Assembly (NCBI RefSeq): GCF_014534655.1
Contig: NZ_JACVVD010000004.1
Coordinates: 186,001 to 250,000 of the forward strand
Source: Paenibacillus sedimenti
GTDB lineage: Bacteria; Bacillota; Bacilli; Paenibacillales; NBRC-103111
DNA length: 64,000 nucleotides
Direction of reading: 5' to 3'
Below are positions 16,424 through 24,276 of this stretch, in pieces. How positions within the stretch are numbered: position 1 is the first letter of the stretch; every line of letters starts with the position of its first letter. Under the pieces are notes generated by a model, which saw only the letters and a list, made by a program, of their open reading frames with translations, had not been told where the DNA came from and made no database searches. The position numbers and the translations under genes were made by a program.

Positions 16424-17059
16424 CTACTTCACACGCGCCAGAGCCAAGCCGTCATAGGCTGGAAGGATGGTGCTTTCCAAACGGGGATCGCTGGCGATCA
16501 GGCTGTTGAACTTACGCATCGCCTGCACCGAAGCTTTGGTCTCCTGCGAGTCGATGACCTTCCCCCGCATCAAGGTGTTATCGCCGGCAATAACAGCGCC
16601 CGGATTCGCGAGTTGAATTGCATACTCCAAATAGTTCGGATAATTGACCTTGTCCGCATCAATAAAAAAGAAATCGAACCGCTTCCCTTGATCCCGAAGC
16701 TGCGCGAGGTGATCCAATGCCTCACCAATTCGGTATTCGACGCGATCTCCGAGACCAGCTTCCGTAACATTATGCTTCGCTACATCGGCGAATTCCTGCT
16801 TCAATTCGAGCGAGACCAGCTTGCCGCCTTCCCCTAAACCTCGGGCCAAGCATATGCCGCTGTAACCGCCCAAGGCCCCTATTTCCAACACTTGCTTGGC
16901 ACCGATCATTTTTACCAGCATCGTCAGCAGTCTGCCGTATCCCGGCGCAATGGATATTTCAGGCATATGATGGGCGCGAATACCAGCTTTGACCCTCTCC
17001 AAGACCTCATCTTCTTCATATAAGCCTTCCATATAGCTTTCAGCTGTTATCGTTTCCAT
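16424..17059 (-). CDS. O-methyltransferase (YrrM/caffeoyl-CoA type)
   Basis: 211 aa from ATG 17059, with GAGGAGAAG just upstream; the open frame extends further but without a ribosome site. SAM motif I is VLEIGALGGYSGICLARGL (about 62-80). FDFFFIDADKVNY (near 134) is the metal-binding acidic motif of the AdoMet_MTase O-methyltransferase_3 family, and GDNTLMRG follows. Acts on a small hydroxylated substrate or tRNA in relatives. Divergent from the RlmL-like gene. Confidence 0.87.
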   Translation of the reverse strand: METITAESYMEGLYEEDEVLERVKAGIRAHHMPEISIAPGYGRLLTMLVKMIGAKQVLEIGALGGYSGICLARGLGEGGKLVSLELKQEFADVAKHNVTEAGLGDRVEYRIGEALDHLAQLRDQGKRFDFFFIDADKVNYPNYLEYAIQLANPGAVIAGDNTLMRGKVIDSQETKASVQAMRKFNSLIASDPRLESTILPAYDGLALARVK

Positions 17060-17187
17060 GCTCACTTCTCCTCTTCTAAACCCTCTGGCATGAGGTTTGG
17101 TTTGTAAGTGTCCCCCATTTGTCCTATACTTGTTAATTGTATGAGTTTTATGAACGATGCACAACCCGGATAGAAAGGGATACGATC

Positions 17188-18339
17188 ATGCCGCAACTTG
17201 AATTAATTGCTACTTGTCCAATGGGACTAGAAGCCGTCGTTGCTCGCGAAATTCGCGACCTCGGCTACAATGAGGTGACCGTAGAGAACGGTCGCGTACG
17301 TTTTATCGGAGACGAACTGGCCATTTGCCGGGCAAATATATGGCTTCGTACGGCCGATCGCATCCTCGTGCTGATGGGCCAATTTAAGGCGCTCACATTC
17401 GATGAGCTGTTCGAAGGTACGAAAGCTTTAGCTTGGCCGGATTGGATCCCAGGCGATGCTGAATTCCCCGTAGAAGGACGTTCGCACAAATCGCAGCTAT
17501 CGAGCGTGCCCGCTTGTCAGGGGATCGTGAAAAAAGCGGTCGTAGAGAAGATGAAGCTGCGCTACGGCACCGAATGGTTCTCCGAAACCGGCGCGCGCTA
17601 CGTCATCGAAGTCGCGCTTTTGAACGATATCGCGACGCTGACGATCGACACGACCGGTCCCAGCCTGCATAAGCGCGGCTACCGCAAGCTGGTGACGGAG
17701 GCACCGCTCAAGGAGACCATGGCGGCTGCCATGATCCTTCTGAGCCGCTGGCGCGTCGAGCGACCGCTGTACGACCCGTTCTGCGGGTCGGGTACGATTC
17801 CGATCGAGGCTGCCATGATCGGGTGGAACATTGCGCCGGGCCTCCGGCGCAGTTTTCCCAGCGAGGAGTGGGACAATGTCCCCTTCGAGCTGTGGGAGCA
17901 GGCCCGCGAAGAGGCCTACGACGCTGTCCGTGACGATGTCCCGCTGGACATCGTCGGCAGTGATATCGATGGCGCCGCCATCGATGTGGCCGAAGCCGCC
18001 GCGAAGGCGGCAGGCCTGGCGAAACAGCTCCACTTCCGAGTGGAGCCTGTGGCCAAGGCCCGTCCGCGCGGCGACTACGGCTGCTTGATCACCAATCCTC
18101 CCTATGGGGAGAGGCTTGGCGATTCCAAAGAAGTCGAGCAGGCGCTGCGCCAGCTCGGCTCGATCACGGGACAGCTGCCCTCGTGGAGCGTCTTCGTGCT
18201 GAGCCCGAGCCAGCAGCTCGAACATTACATGGGCCGCCGCGCCGATAAGAAGCGCAAGCTGTTTAACGGCCGGATCGAATGTAATCTTTTCCAATACTTG
18301 GGGCCATTACCTCCTCGCAAACCGGTCGAGAGCAAGTAG
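17188..18339 (+). CDS. class I rRNA methyltransferase, RlmL/YpsC type
   Basis: 383 aa. ATG 17188 follows GAAAGGGA. N-terminal THUMP domain (about 45-155) and a UPF0020 methyltransferase domain with DPFCGSGTIPIEAAM (about 193) and catalytic motif IV TNPPYGERLG (about 300). The E. coli counterpart makes m2G2445 in 23S rRNA. The gene is clearly richer in GC than its neighbours from about 17.5 to 18.25 kb, but it is intact. Confidence 0.9.
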   Translation: MPQLELIATCPMGLEAVVAREIRDLGYNEVTVENGRVRFIGDELAICRANIWLRTADRILVLMGQFKALTFDELFEGTKALAWPDWIPGDAEFPVEGRSHKSQLSSVPACQGIVKKAVVEKMKLRYGTEWFSETGARYVIEVALLNDIATLTIDTTGPSLHKRGYRKLVTEAPLKETMAAAMILLSRWRVERPLYDPFCGSGTIPIEAAMIGWNIAPGLRRSFPSEEWDNVPFELWEQAREEAYDAVRDDVPLDIVGSDIDGAAIDVAEAAAKAAGLAKQLHFRVEPVAKARPRGDYGCLITNPPYGERLGDSKEVEQALRQLGSITGQLPSWSVFVLSPSQQLEHYMGRRADKKRKLFNGRIECNLFQYLGPLPPRKPVESK

Positions 18340-18359
18340 TCCGGCGCTCACCAAAAACA

Positions 18360-18433
18360 AAAATCCCTCAATGACATTGTCCTGCCAACTGTAAATACAG
18401 TTGGTCTGCCAAGCGCATGAGGGATTTTATTTT
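18360..18433. terminator. bidirectional terminator
   Basis: Outer arms AAAATCCCTCA / TGAGGGATTTT and an inner CCAACTGT/ACAGTTGG stem, between the convergent RlmL-like gene and the VOC operon. Confidence 0.8.
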
Positions 18434-18555
18434 ATGAATAACCACCATATCAGCAGTGCCCAGAATAAAATCGAGAATAGGATACTCCACAAGCAGCCTT
18501 TGGCAAAACCTAGCTTCGGCTCCTGCTCCGTCCTTCTATTCCTATCACCTGACAT
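18427..18555 (-). CDS. 42-residue membrane peptide coupled to the VOC gene
   Basis: The ATG at 18555 lies inside the last codons of the upstream VOC gene (11-base overlap ATGTCAGGTGA), with GGAG 11 bases before it. The product has a charged N-terminus (SGDRNRRTEQEPK), then one transmembrane helix rich in Trp/Leu/Ile. The overlap suggests translational coupling. Its end runs into the terminator stem. Confidence 0.6.
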   Translation of the reverse strand: MSGDRNRRTEQEPKLGFAKGCLWSILFSILFWALLIWWLFIK

Positions 18556-18940
18556 GTTCTACGAGCTCCAAAGGCAAACCATCCGGATCCGCGAAAAAGG
18601 TGTATTTCTGACCCGTTATAGGGTCGATTCGCACCGGCTCAACGTTAATCCCTTTATCTAGTAACTCCCGCACACTTTGCTCCATATCCGCAACGGTAAA
18701 GGCCAAATGCCTCAGCCCCCGTGCCTCCGGTCGGTTCACTCTCTCCGGCGGGTTCGGGAATGAAAACAATTCAATCTGCTGCTCTGTCTCCCCTACCTGC
18801 AAGTCCAGCTTGTATGAATCGCGCTCTGCCCGATAGGATTCGTGTACCACCTTCATACCAAGCAGTTCGACATAAAAATGCTTCGATCGCTCATAATTCG
18901 AACAGATGACGGCCACATGATGAATTCGCTCCAGATTCAC
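18545..18940 (-). CDS. VOC family (glyoxalase I-like) protein
   Basis: 131 aa from GTG 18940, with GGAGG 8 bases upstream; the in-frame ATG 28 codons earlier lacks one. The pattern IHHVAVICSNYERSKHFYVELLGM and RHLAFTVADMEQSV, ending FFADPDGLPLELVE, is typical of single-chain VOC proteins such as YaeR. Metal-dependent lyase or isomerase in relatives, substrate unknown. Confidence 0.85.
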   Translation of the reverse strand: MNLERIHHVAVICSNYERSKHFYVELLGMKVVHESYRAERDSYKLDLQVGETEQQIELFSFPNPPERVNRPEARGLRHLAFTVADMEQSVRELLDKGINVEPVRIDPITGQKYTFFADPDGLPLELVEHVR

Positions 18941-19101
18941 ACGGTTTCCCTCCAATTTGACCGAAATGAGGTCATTTTCTGTTATTCTCTCATCATACCT
19001 TCTCGTTGCAGCATGGCGCAACAAAGCCCCCGTTTTTTCCTATACAGCAAAATAGCCGCATTCAGGGCGACCCCCCATCCTGCAGCTATCTATTAACTCT
19101 A

Positions 19102-20016
19102 TTATCCGTCCGCTCTCATCGTCTCGATAAGATTTTGAAGCACATCTTCAGCCTGCTCGTACGATACTTGGCAAGTGCCTGCAGCATGGTGTCCGCCCCC
19201 GCCGTTTTTGAGCATTAATGCGCCGATATTTGTCTTCGACGATCGATTAACGATGCTGTGTCCACATGCAAACACACAATTCTGCTTGTTTCGGCCGTCA
19301 ACGATCCAGATGGATACGTTTTGTTCCGGATATAACGCATAAACCATGAAACGGTTACCGGGATAAATGTTCTCGACATTGCGGAGGTCCGTGATGATGA
19401 CATTGCCTTCAGTACGCGAATACGTACTCAGCATGTCCCGATACAGCTTATCCAGCTCAAAGTACCGATCTACGCGCTCTTTGACATCCGGAAGCTCCAT
19501 AATCTCATCAACCGGCAACGTCACACAATGTTCGACAAGTTCTTCCATAAGCTGGTAGTTGCTGATCCGATAATCGCGGTAGCGGCCAAGCCCCGTACGG
19601 GCATCCATGATGAAAGAGAGCAGATCCCAACCGCGCGGGTTCAAAATATCTTCTTTGCTGAACTGAGCGGAATCCGCTTTGTCCACTCCCTGCATGATAT
19701 CGTCAATATCGCCGAAAGTCGGTTTACCGCCATAATAATCGTATACTACTCGTGCCGCACTTGGGGCAATGCGGGTTTCCCCTTTAAATTCCACCTTTTG
19801 TCCCATCCGTTCCAGCTCACTGGAATGGTGATCAAACCATAAGCCGCAACCTGGCACATAAGGCACGTTTGCCAAAATATCATTTTCCGTCACTTCAATT
19901 AAGCCGTCCTGCATATCTTTGGGGTGAACGAATTTCATTTCATCCACCATGTTCAGCTTCTTAAAAAGCATCGCACAAACCAGACCGTCAAAATCAGAAC
20001 GAGTGATCAATCTCAT
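19102..20016 (-). CDS. DHH family phosphoesterase
   Basis: 304 aa. ATG 20016 with GGGGGA upstream is preferred to the ATG 15 bases earlier. N-terminal RSDFDGLVCA and FDHHSSE (about 70) are the DHH metal-binding motifs. C-terminal GGGGHHAAGTCQV is the DHHA1 substrate-binding motif. Relatives hydrolyse nano-RNA, pAp or linear dinucleotides; this one resembles the exopolyphosphatase-like group. Confidence 0.87.
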   Translation of the reverse strand: MRLITRSDFDGLVCAMLFKKLNMVDEMKFVHPKDMQDGLIEVTENDILANVPYVPGCGLWFDHHSSELERMGQKVEFKGETRIAPSAARVVYDYYGGKPTFGDIDDIMQGVDKADSAQFSKEDILNPRGWDLLSFIMDARTGLGRYRDYRISNYQLMEELVEHCVTLPVDEIMELPDVKERVDRYFELDKLYRDMLSTYSRTEGNVIITDLRNVENIYPGNRFMVYALYPEQNVSIWIVDGRNKQNCVFACGHSIVNRSSKTNIGALMLKNGGGGHHAAGTCQVSYEQAEDVLQNLIETMRADG

Positions 20017-20123
20017 GCTATGTCCCCCCATTAGTAGTCCTTAAGAACTACTTTTTCCATATCGATTTCATTATATCGTTCCTGTCGATTTGTGACAACG
20101 ATTTTTCAAGTATGCATCCGTTC

Positions 20124-20939
20124 CTAATCCTCGATTCTGGGCGCCAACGGATCGCCGGAAGGTTTCTTCGTTTCGGCGATTTGTGATAACTTCGTTAAAT
20201 AATACAGCTCTTCTCTAACCATATGGTCAGCCAACAACGGTGCAAATGCACCAAGTGTCTCAAGCGTTAGGCGCTGCTCTTCAAGCTCCCGCAAAAACTC
20301 CAGAAATAGTGTCATTTCAAGTTCCGCTTCTTTATTCAAACGGCTGAGCGCGGGAAATTGATGCACATTCGTGCGTAGGTATTGGGCAAACTCGACAGCT
20401 TTCAAATAGAAATCCCTGAATTGATGCGCGAAATGGCTGCTCATTTCTTTGCGCTTATTCTCTGTCAAATCAAGACCATCCTGAATCGCGCCAGCATGAC
20501 CGAAAGCGTCTTGCAGCCAAACCAAATGCAGATGAAGCGGACTCGGTGCCGACGGCAATTCCTGTCTAACCAAAAATCCCATCACGGACAGCGCTTCTTC
20601 GACCTCATTCACCATATGATTCAAAAAGGTAGGCGGTAAATTAATGCTAATTTTCCCTGTCAAATGACGTTGCAGAAGATGCAGCTTGAAAGCGCGCAGC
20701 TCTTGTGCTTTCTGATAGGAACTATGATTCAACATCATGATCGCCGGCAAATCCAGATCCCCGCGTGCGGTCTCAAGCAAACTATCAAAGGTATGAATAA
20801 AACACCTCGCATGCTCTATCTCGATGCCTTCACTCGGCGCAAGAGCGTTGTATATGAACCGGGCATGATCACCCAGCACCTGCAGCCAGAAACGTTGTTC
20901 GTACAATGCCGTTGCTTCAAAATCATTTTTGAATTCCAT
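20124..20939 (-). CDS. DUF2935 helical protein
   Basis: 271 aa from ATG 20939, preceded by AGGAGGGA. Two alpha-helical halves begin with similar phrases (EQRFWLQVLGDHARFIYNALAPSE; HLVWLQDAFGHAGAIQDGLD), a tandem ferritin-like arrangement. Conserved His and Glu could bind metal. DUF2935 occurs in spore formers; function unknown. Confidence 0.75.
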   Translation of the reverse strand: MEFKNDFEATALYEQRFWLQVLGDHARFIYNALAPSEGIEIEHARCFIHTFDSLLETARGDLDLPAIMMLNHSSYQKAQELRAFKLHLLQRHLTGKISINLPPTFLNHMVNEVEEALSVMGFLVRQELPSAPSPLHLHLVWLQDAFGHAGAIQDGLDLTENKRKEMSSHFAHQFRDFYLKAVEFAQYLRTNVHQFPALSRLNKEAELEMTLFLEFLRELEEQRLTLETLGAFAPLLADHMVREELYYLTKLSQIAETKKPSGDPLAPRIED

Positions 20940-21027
20940 TTCATTCCCTCCTGGGCATTTGCGTATATTCTGTACCCAACATATGTGCATTCGCCTATTC
21001 ATGTGCGGAGGAAATCAACCAAAAAAA

Positions 21028-21055
21028 ACGGTCAGCCTAAATCGGCTGCACCGTT
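21028..21055 (-). terminator. terminator overlapping the end of the riboswitch-controlled gene
   Basis: ACGGT-(G)C-AGCC / GGCT-G-ACCGT stem followed on the minus strand by eight T residues. It contains the stop codon of the 101-aa gene. Confidence 0.7.
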
Positions 21056-21342
21056 CTCCATTTGGAAGATAAACATTGATAAAGTCTTGTAAGGAAAGCT
21101 TCGATTTGAGATAATGGCGGAATTTTCACGGAGAGCTTAACTTCGCCCTTCCAGTAAAAAATAAGGATGCTGTTGCTTCGTCCATGAAACATTTCGACGT
21201 CCCAGCACGTCTCATTTAATGAATATTCTTCACGATTAATCATCAGCTTCGGACCATCTGAAGATGGTACCAAACGGGCAACATGATTACCGCAAAGTGA
21301 GGTGATTTTCTGTTCTTCGTGTAGCATCCATTCAGGCTGCAT
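21037..21342 (-). CDS. orphan protein under c-di-GMP riboswitch control (101 aa)
   Basis: ATG 21342 follows AGGGAGGAT; the longer open frame reads through riboswitch sequence. Soluble, no signal peptide; two Cys, the phrases GNHVARLVPSSDGP and YWKGEVKLSVKIPPLS, predicted mostly beta with a C-terminal helix. I recognise no family. Being the only gene between the c-di-GMP-I aptamer and a terminator, it is presumably a direct c-di-GMP output. Confidence 0.75.
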   Translation of the reverse strand: MQPEWMLHEEQKITSLCGNHVARLVPSSDGPKLMINREEYSLNETCWDVEMFHGRSNSILIFYWKGEVKLSVKIPPLSQIEAFLTRLYQCLSSKWRTVQPI

Positions 21343-21371
21343 GCTGCTGGATCCTCCCTTATTTCTACTTA

Positions 21372-21412
21372 TATTATTGACAAAAGAAAAACCCCGCCAT
21401 ATGAACCGATCG
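21372..21412 (-). terminator. expression-platform terminator of the c-di-GMP riboswitch
   Basis: AACCCC...GGGGTT arms around an AT-containing inner stem, then TTTTTC on the minus strand, between the aptamer and the gene start. Confidence 0.65.
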
Positions 21413-21435
21413 GAGGGGTTCTGGATGTAGAAGAC

Positions 21436-21530
21436 CCAATCGTCGGCAGCTGGCTGGCAACCCGTCCACTTGCAGGACAAGAAAGCCCCTCTAGCTTTGC
21501 GTCCCTGGCTTTCGCCAGGTTTGCCTTTAT
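21436..21530 (-). promoter_or_regulatory. cyclic di-GMP-I (GEMM) riboswitch
   Basis: On the minus strand the aptamer reads GGCAAACC, a GAAA-capped P2 hairpin, GGGACGCAAAGCTA, a G-rich P3 segment and GGGTTGCCAGCCAGCTGCCG. These are the conserved GEMM-I elements: the GAAA tetraloop, the GGACGCAAAGC junction and the receptor/P1 3' region. It is followed by an intrinsic terminator, so control is transcriptional. The ligand follows from class membership. Confidence 0.88.
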
Positions 21531-21539
21531 CGCGATGTT

Positions 21540-21568
21540 TTTTAGCGAGATGTAGCGAAAGCTGTCAA
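21540..21568 (-). promoter_or_regulatory. putative promoter of the riboswitch transcript
   Basis: On the minus strand, TTGACA (21568-21563) and CTAAAA (21545-21540) with a 17-base spacer. The -35 is perfect and the -10 weak. Confidence 0.5.
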
Positions 21569-21698
21569 AAGGTGATATCTATACTATCAAGAATAAGGGA
21601 TGTTCAGTGGAAATCGAATAGTTCTATAGAACTATTTTTCACATACTTTCATTATTTTTTGCAATTTTTGTAGGAAATTGACGTTGTGAGCCTACGTG

Positions 21699-21816
21699 GT
21701 GAGAAAACTTTTATCGAGGCAGCTCACAGATAAGCGACCGCGTTTAAAGGTTAGTTTTATCGCCAATAGTCAAGCTGTTTTCAATTTTTGAAAACCTATT
21801 CTTTCCTATGTGGTAA
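21699..21816 (+). repeat. structured repeat copy C
   Basis: Stem AAAACT (21704-21709) / AGTTTT (21753-21758), core GATAAGCGACCGCGTT, CGCCAATAG, a hairpin with inner GTTTTCAA/TTGAAAAC, ending CTATGTGGTAAAAC. It overlaps, antisense, the 3' end of the MFS gene at 21744. Confidence 0.75.
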
Positions 21817-22976
21817 AACAAAGTTCCGCCAATCGTAATGACGGCCATTACCGTGTACAATGTACTTCCGCTATACGAAGCAAGCATAAAACCGCCGATC
21901 CAAGGTCCCATAAAGTGACCTACATTGGTTAGCGTTTGCGCGCCAAAGTAAGTTCCACGCATATGCTCAGGGGCTAATTTATCGATGAGCATGTTGGCGG
22001 CAGGGTAATTGAGAATTTCTCCAAACGTGAAAACAATCATCGAGATGACGAGAAGTATCGTCGTTTGTGAGAAGGCAAACCCGACATCTCCAAGCGCGAA
22101 CATCAGGTTTCCAACCGAAATGGCGACAAGCGGCGTATATTTCTCAGCCCAGCGTGTCAGAGGAATTTGCATGGCTATGACGGCAATGGCATTCACGCTC
22201 ATCAATAAAGCAAACATTTTCACACCATCAGCGAAGCTATGCTCTAAGTATTGGGACAGAGTCACCATAACCTGTGAATACCCGATCGCGCCGATAATCC
22301 CTCCAATGATATAAAAGCGGAATGTGGTATCACTGCGAATGACCCGCCATGCAGAGGTAAACGTTACAGTCGCTTTCTTCTCACCTTCGATTTTTTTGAT
22401 GCCAAACGCGGAAAGAAGTACATACAGCGTAACGGCATAAATAAAATAGACGATCCCCGTAATCAGAAAAGGAAGCGCTCCGTCCATCGTTGCGAAGAAA
22501 GCGCCTAACAGAGGCCCTACCGCTACTCCTACATTAATGGCCATGTAACGCATCGAGAACACTTTCAATCGCTTCGCAGGCTCCGTTAAATCAGCCATCA
22601 ACGCTTGAGATACAGGCTCGTAAAACGATCGGCACAAACCATTCAGCATATTCAGCAGCATGAACCAAATCGGCAGTTTCACAAAAGCAAAACCGGTAAA
22701 AACGAACGCCCAGCCAAATAAAGCGGCCAGCATGATAATACGTCGGCCAAAACGATCAGACAGCGTTCCTCCTACAAAACCGCCAACCGTTCCGGCTAAG
22801 GCTCCCATACCGATGACGATCCCAATCATAATCTCGCTCATCGAAGTGTTTCTTGACAGATAAATCGCGAGAAATGGCAAACTCATCGAGGATGCCGCTC
22901 TCGCCATAACGGTTCCGAGAATCAACGTATGTACGATAGGGTGATAAGAACTTAGAAAATCTCGAAATCGATTCAT
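21744..22976 (-). CDS. MFS transporter, DHA1-like
   Basis: 410 aa from ATG 22976 with a G-rich AAGGGGGG site; the longer frame has none. Twelve predicted helices; motif A GGTLSDRFGRRIIM (about 75) and an Arg-rich central loop. C-terminal SKIENSLTIGDKTNL is encoded by the complementary strand of repeat copy C, so the tail and stop codon derive from the repeat. A multidrug or sugar efflux role is possible; substrate unknown. Confidence 0.87.
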   Translation of the reverse strand: MNRFRDFLSSYHPIVHTLILGTVMARAASSMSLPFLAIYLSRNTSMSEIMIGIVIGMGALAGTVGGFVGGTLSDRFGRRIIMLAALFGWAFVFTGFAFVKLPIWFMLLNMLNGLCRSFYEPVSQALMADLTEPAKRLKVFSMRYMAINVGVAVGPLLGAFFATMDGALPFLITGIVYFIYAVTLYVLLSAFGIKKIEGEKKATVTFTSAWRVIRSDTTFRFYIIGGIIGAIGYSQVMVTLSQYLEHSFADGVKMFALLMSVNAIAVIAMQIPLTRWAEKYTPLVAISVGNLMFALGDVGFAFSQTTILLVISMIVFTFGEILNYPAANMLIDKLAPEHMRGTYFGAQTLTNVGHFMGPWIGGFMLASYSGSTLYTVMAVITIGGTLFYHIGKNRFSKIENSLTIGDKTNL

Positions 22977-23075
22977 GTTGAGGGGCCCCCCTTCTATGTA
23001 TTTTATTAACCTAAGGTAAGTAAATCCGAAAGATTTATTATACACGAAAAGTGTCGATGTGTGTTCTTTTCGCGC

Positions 23076-23108
23076 AAAAAAAAACACCTATCCTGTATGG
23101 AAAGGTGT
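23076..23108 (-). terminator. intrinsic terminator of the glycine/cysteine-tail gene
   Basis: ACACCT/AGGTGT stem with a run of about nine T residues on the minus strand. Confidence 0.7.
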
Positions 23109-23122
23109 CCGACTTGCTTACA

Positions 23123-24163
23123 TTAACTGCTGCAGCCGGAGCCGCAGCTCGAGCCTGAAGAACAACTGGAGCCCGAGGAGCAGCTAGAACCTGAACTTCC
23201 GCTGCTTCCGCCGCTGTCTCCGGAACTTCCGCCATTGCCGTTGTCATTGCCGATCCAGCCTCCGCCGGAGCCGCCGCAGCCTGAAGAGGAGCAGTTGCTC
23301 TGGGTTTGCTTCTGCCGTTCCAGTTCCTCTTCCGGAAGGATCGGACTTATACTGCTTTCATAATTGTCTGTATCCATGACGGAGAAAAACATCATGGCGC
23401 CTGCAAGGTACAGCATGCCGGTTCCAGGCGATCCCGTTTGCGACCACTCCGTATCCTCGAACTTCTTCTTCTGGGCCGCGTGCTTTGCTTCCTGAATCGC
23501 CTGCCGGACAAGCAAGCGGATCGTTTGTTCGACCTCGGGATACCGCTCAGCCTGCTCCATGTCAAACCAACTTTCGGCGATCTTGGATTCATTGCCTTCA
23601 AGAAGCAGATTCGTCCGTTCCTGATCTAGCGGATTGCGGAAAAATCCATTCCAGCAGACAGTACTGGAAGGCGCAAATTGGAATAAATGAGCGTACACCC
23701 AATCAAACCATGCGCGTTCTCCCGGCATTTGCTTCGGTTCCCGCTCCGGCGCATGATGAATGACGCCGCTTGCGAAGATCTCTCCGAAGCGTTGATACTC
23801 TCTGGTAAACATCAGCATCTCATGCCAGATGGCGTCAATTTCGTTGCTAAACATCGGTGTACGTTTCATTATCAAATTCATCAGGAAAAATCGCTGTAAT
23901 TCAAACCATTTACAAGCAAACTCATCATCGGTCATGTTCCGATTTTCAGATATAACCCGATATTTCAATCTTTCCACATAATCAGTCGGAATGGCGTTAT
24001 GCAGTCTTGCTACGGCGCTCTCCAAAGGCACGCCTTCCAGCAGGCCCAGCCCTTGAGGCAGACCTGAAGCATCATAATTAAATCTGGATTTCACGAATCG
24101 TGCGGATCGGTTGCGGTGCATTTGGGGCGATGGCGAGAACAATTTACGAAATAAACGAAACAT
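23123..24163 (-). CDS. DUF1399-like protein with Ser/Gly/Cys-rich tail
   Basis: 346 aa from ATG 24163 (AGGGAGGGAT upstream). Residues about 80-170 contain EIDAIWHEMLMFTREYQRF, like the WHxH-type motif of glycine-rich-domain (DUF1399) proteins. One hydrophobic stretch (GTGMLYLAGAMMFFSV) lies near 255. The last 60 residues are low-complexity, ending CSSGSSCSSGSSCGSGCSS with evenly spaced cysteines. The tail suggests cross-linking, metal binding or thioether modification, but this is inference. Confidence 0.65.
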   Translation of the reverse strand: MFRLFRKLFSPSPQMHRNRSARFVKSRFNYDASGLPQGLGLLEGVPLESAVARLHNAIPTDYVERLKYRVISENRNMTDDEFACKWFELQRFFLMNLIMKRTPMFSNEIDAIWHEMLMFTREYQRFGEIFASGVIHHAPEREPKQMPGERAWFDWVYAHLFQFAPSSTVCWNGFFRNPLDQERTNLLLEGNESKIAESWFDMEQAERYPEVEQTIRLLVRQAIQEAKHAAQKKKFEDTEWSQTGSPGTGMLYLAGAMMFFSVMDTDNYESSISPILPEEELERQKQTQSNCSSSGCGGSGGGWIGNDNGNGGSSGDSGGSSGSSGSSCSSGSSCSSGSSCGSGCSS

Positions 24164-24276
24164 TAGGCATCCCTCCCTATTTCCAATATAACACATAATT
24201 GTTAACGGAATAATAACGGAAGTTGGAAAACATTGCATTTGGTGCCTATAATCATAGTAAAAGGAGGCGCTCACCG

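Noticed and set aside
17400-18250. Recent horizontal transfer suggested by GC-rich stretches (also 38.3-39.0 kb)
   Set aside because: Both lie inside conserved housekeeping-type genes with intact neighbours and normal ribosome sites; composition alone is not enough.
17497-18294. 265-codon minus-strand open frame inside the RlmL-type gene
   Set aside because: Caused by the high GC of this gene; composition (many Arg, Ala, His) is that of an antisense artefact.
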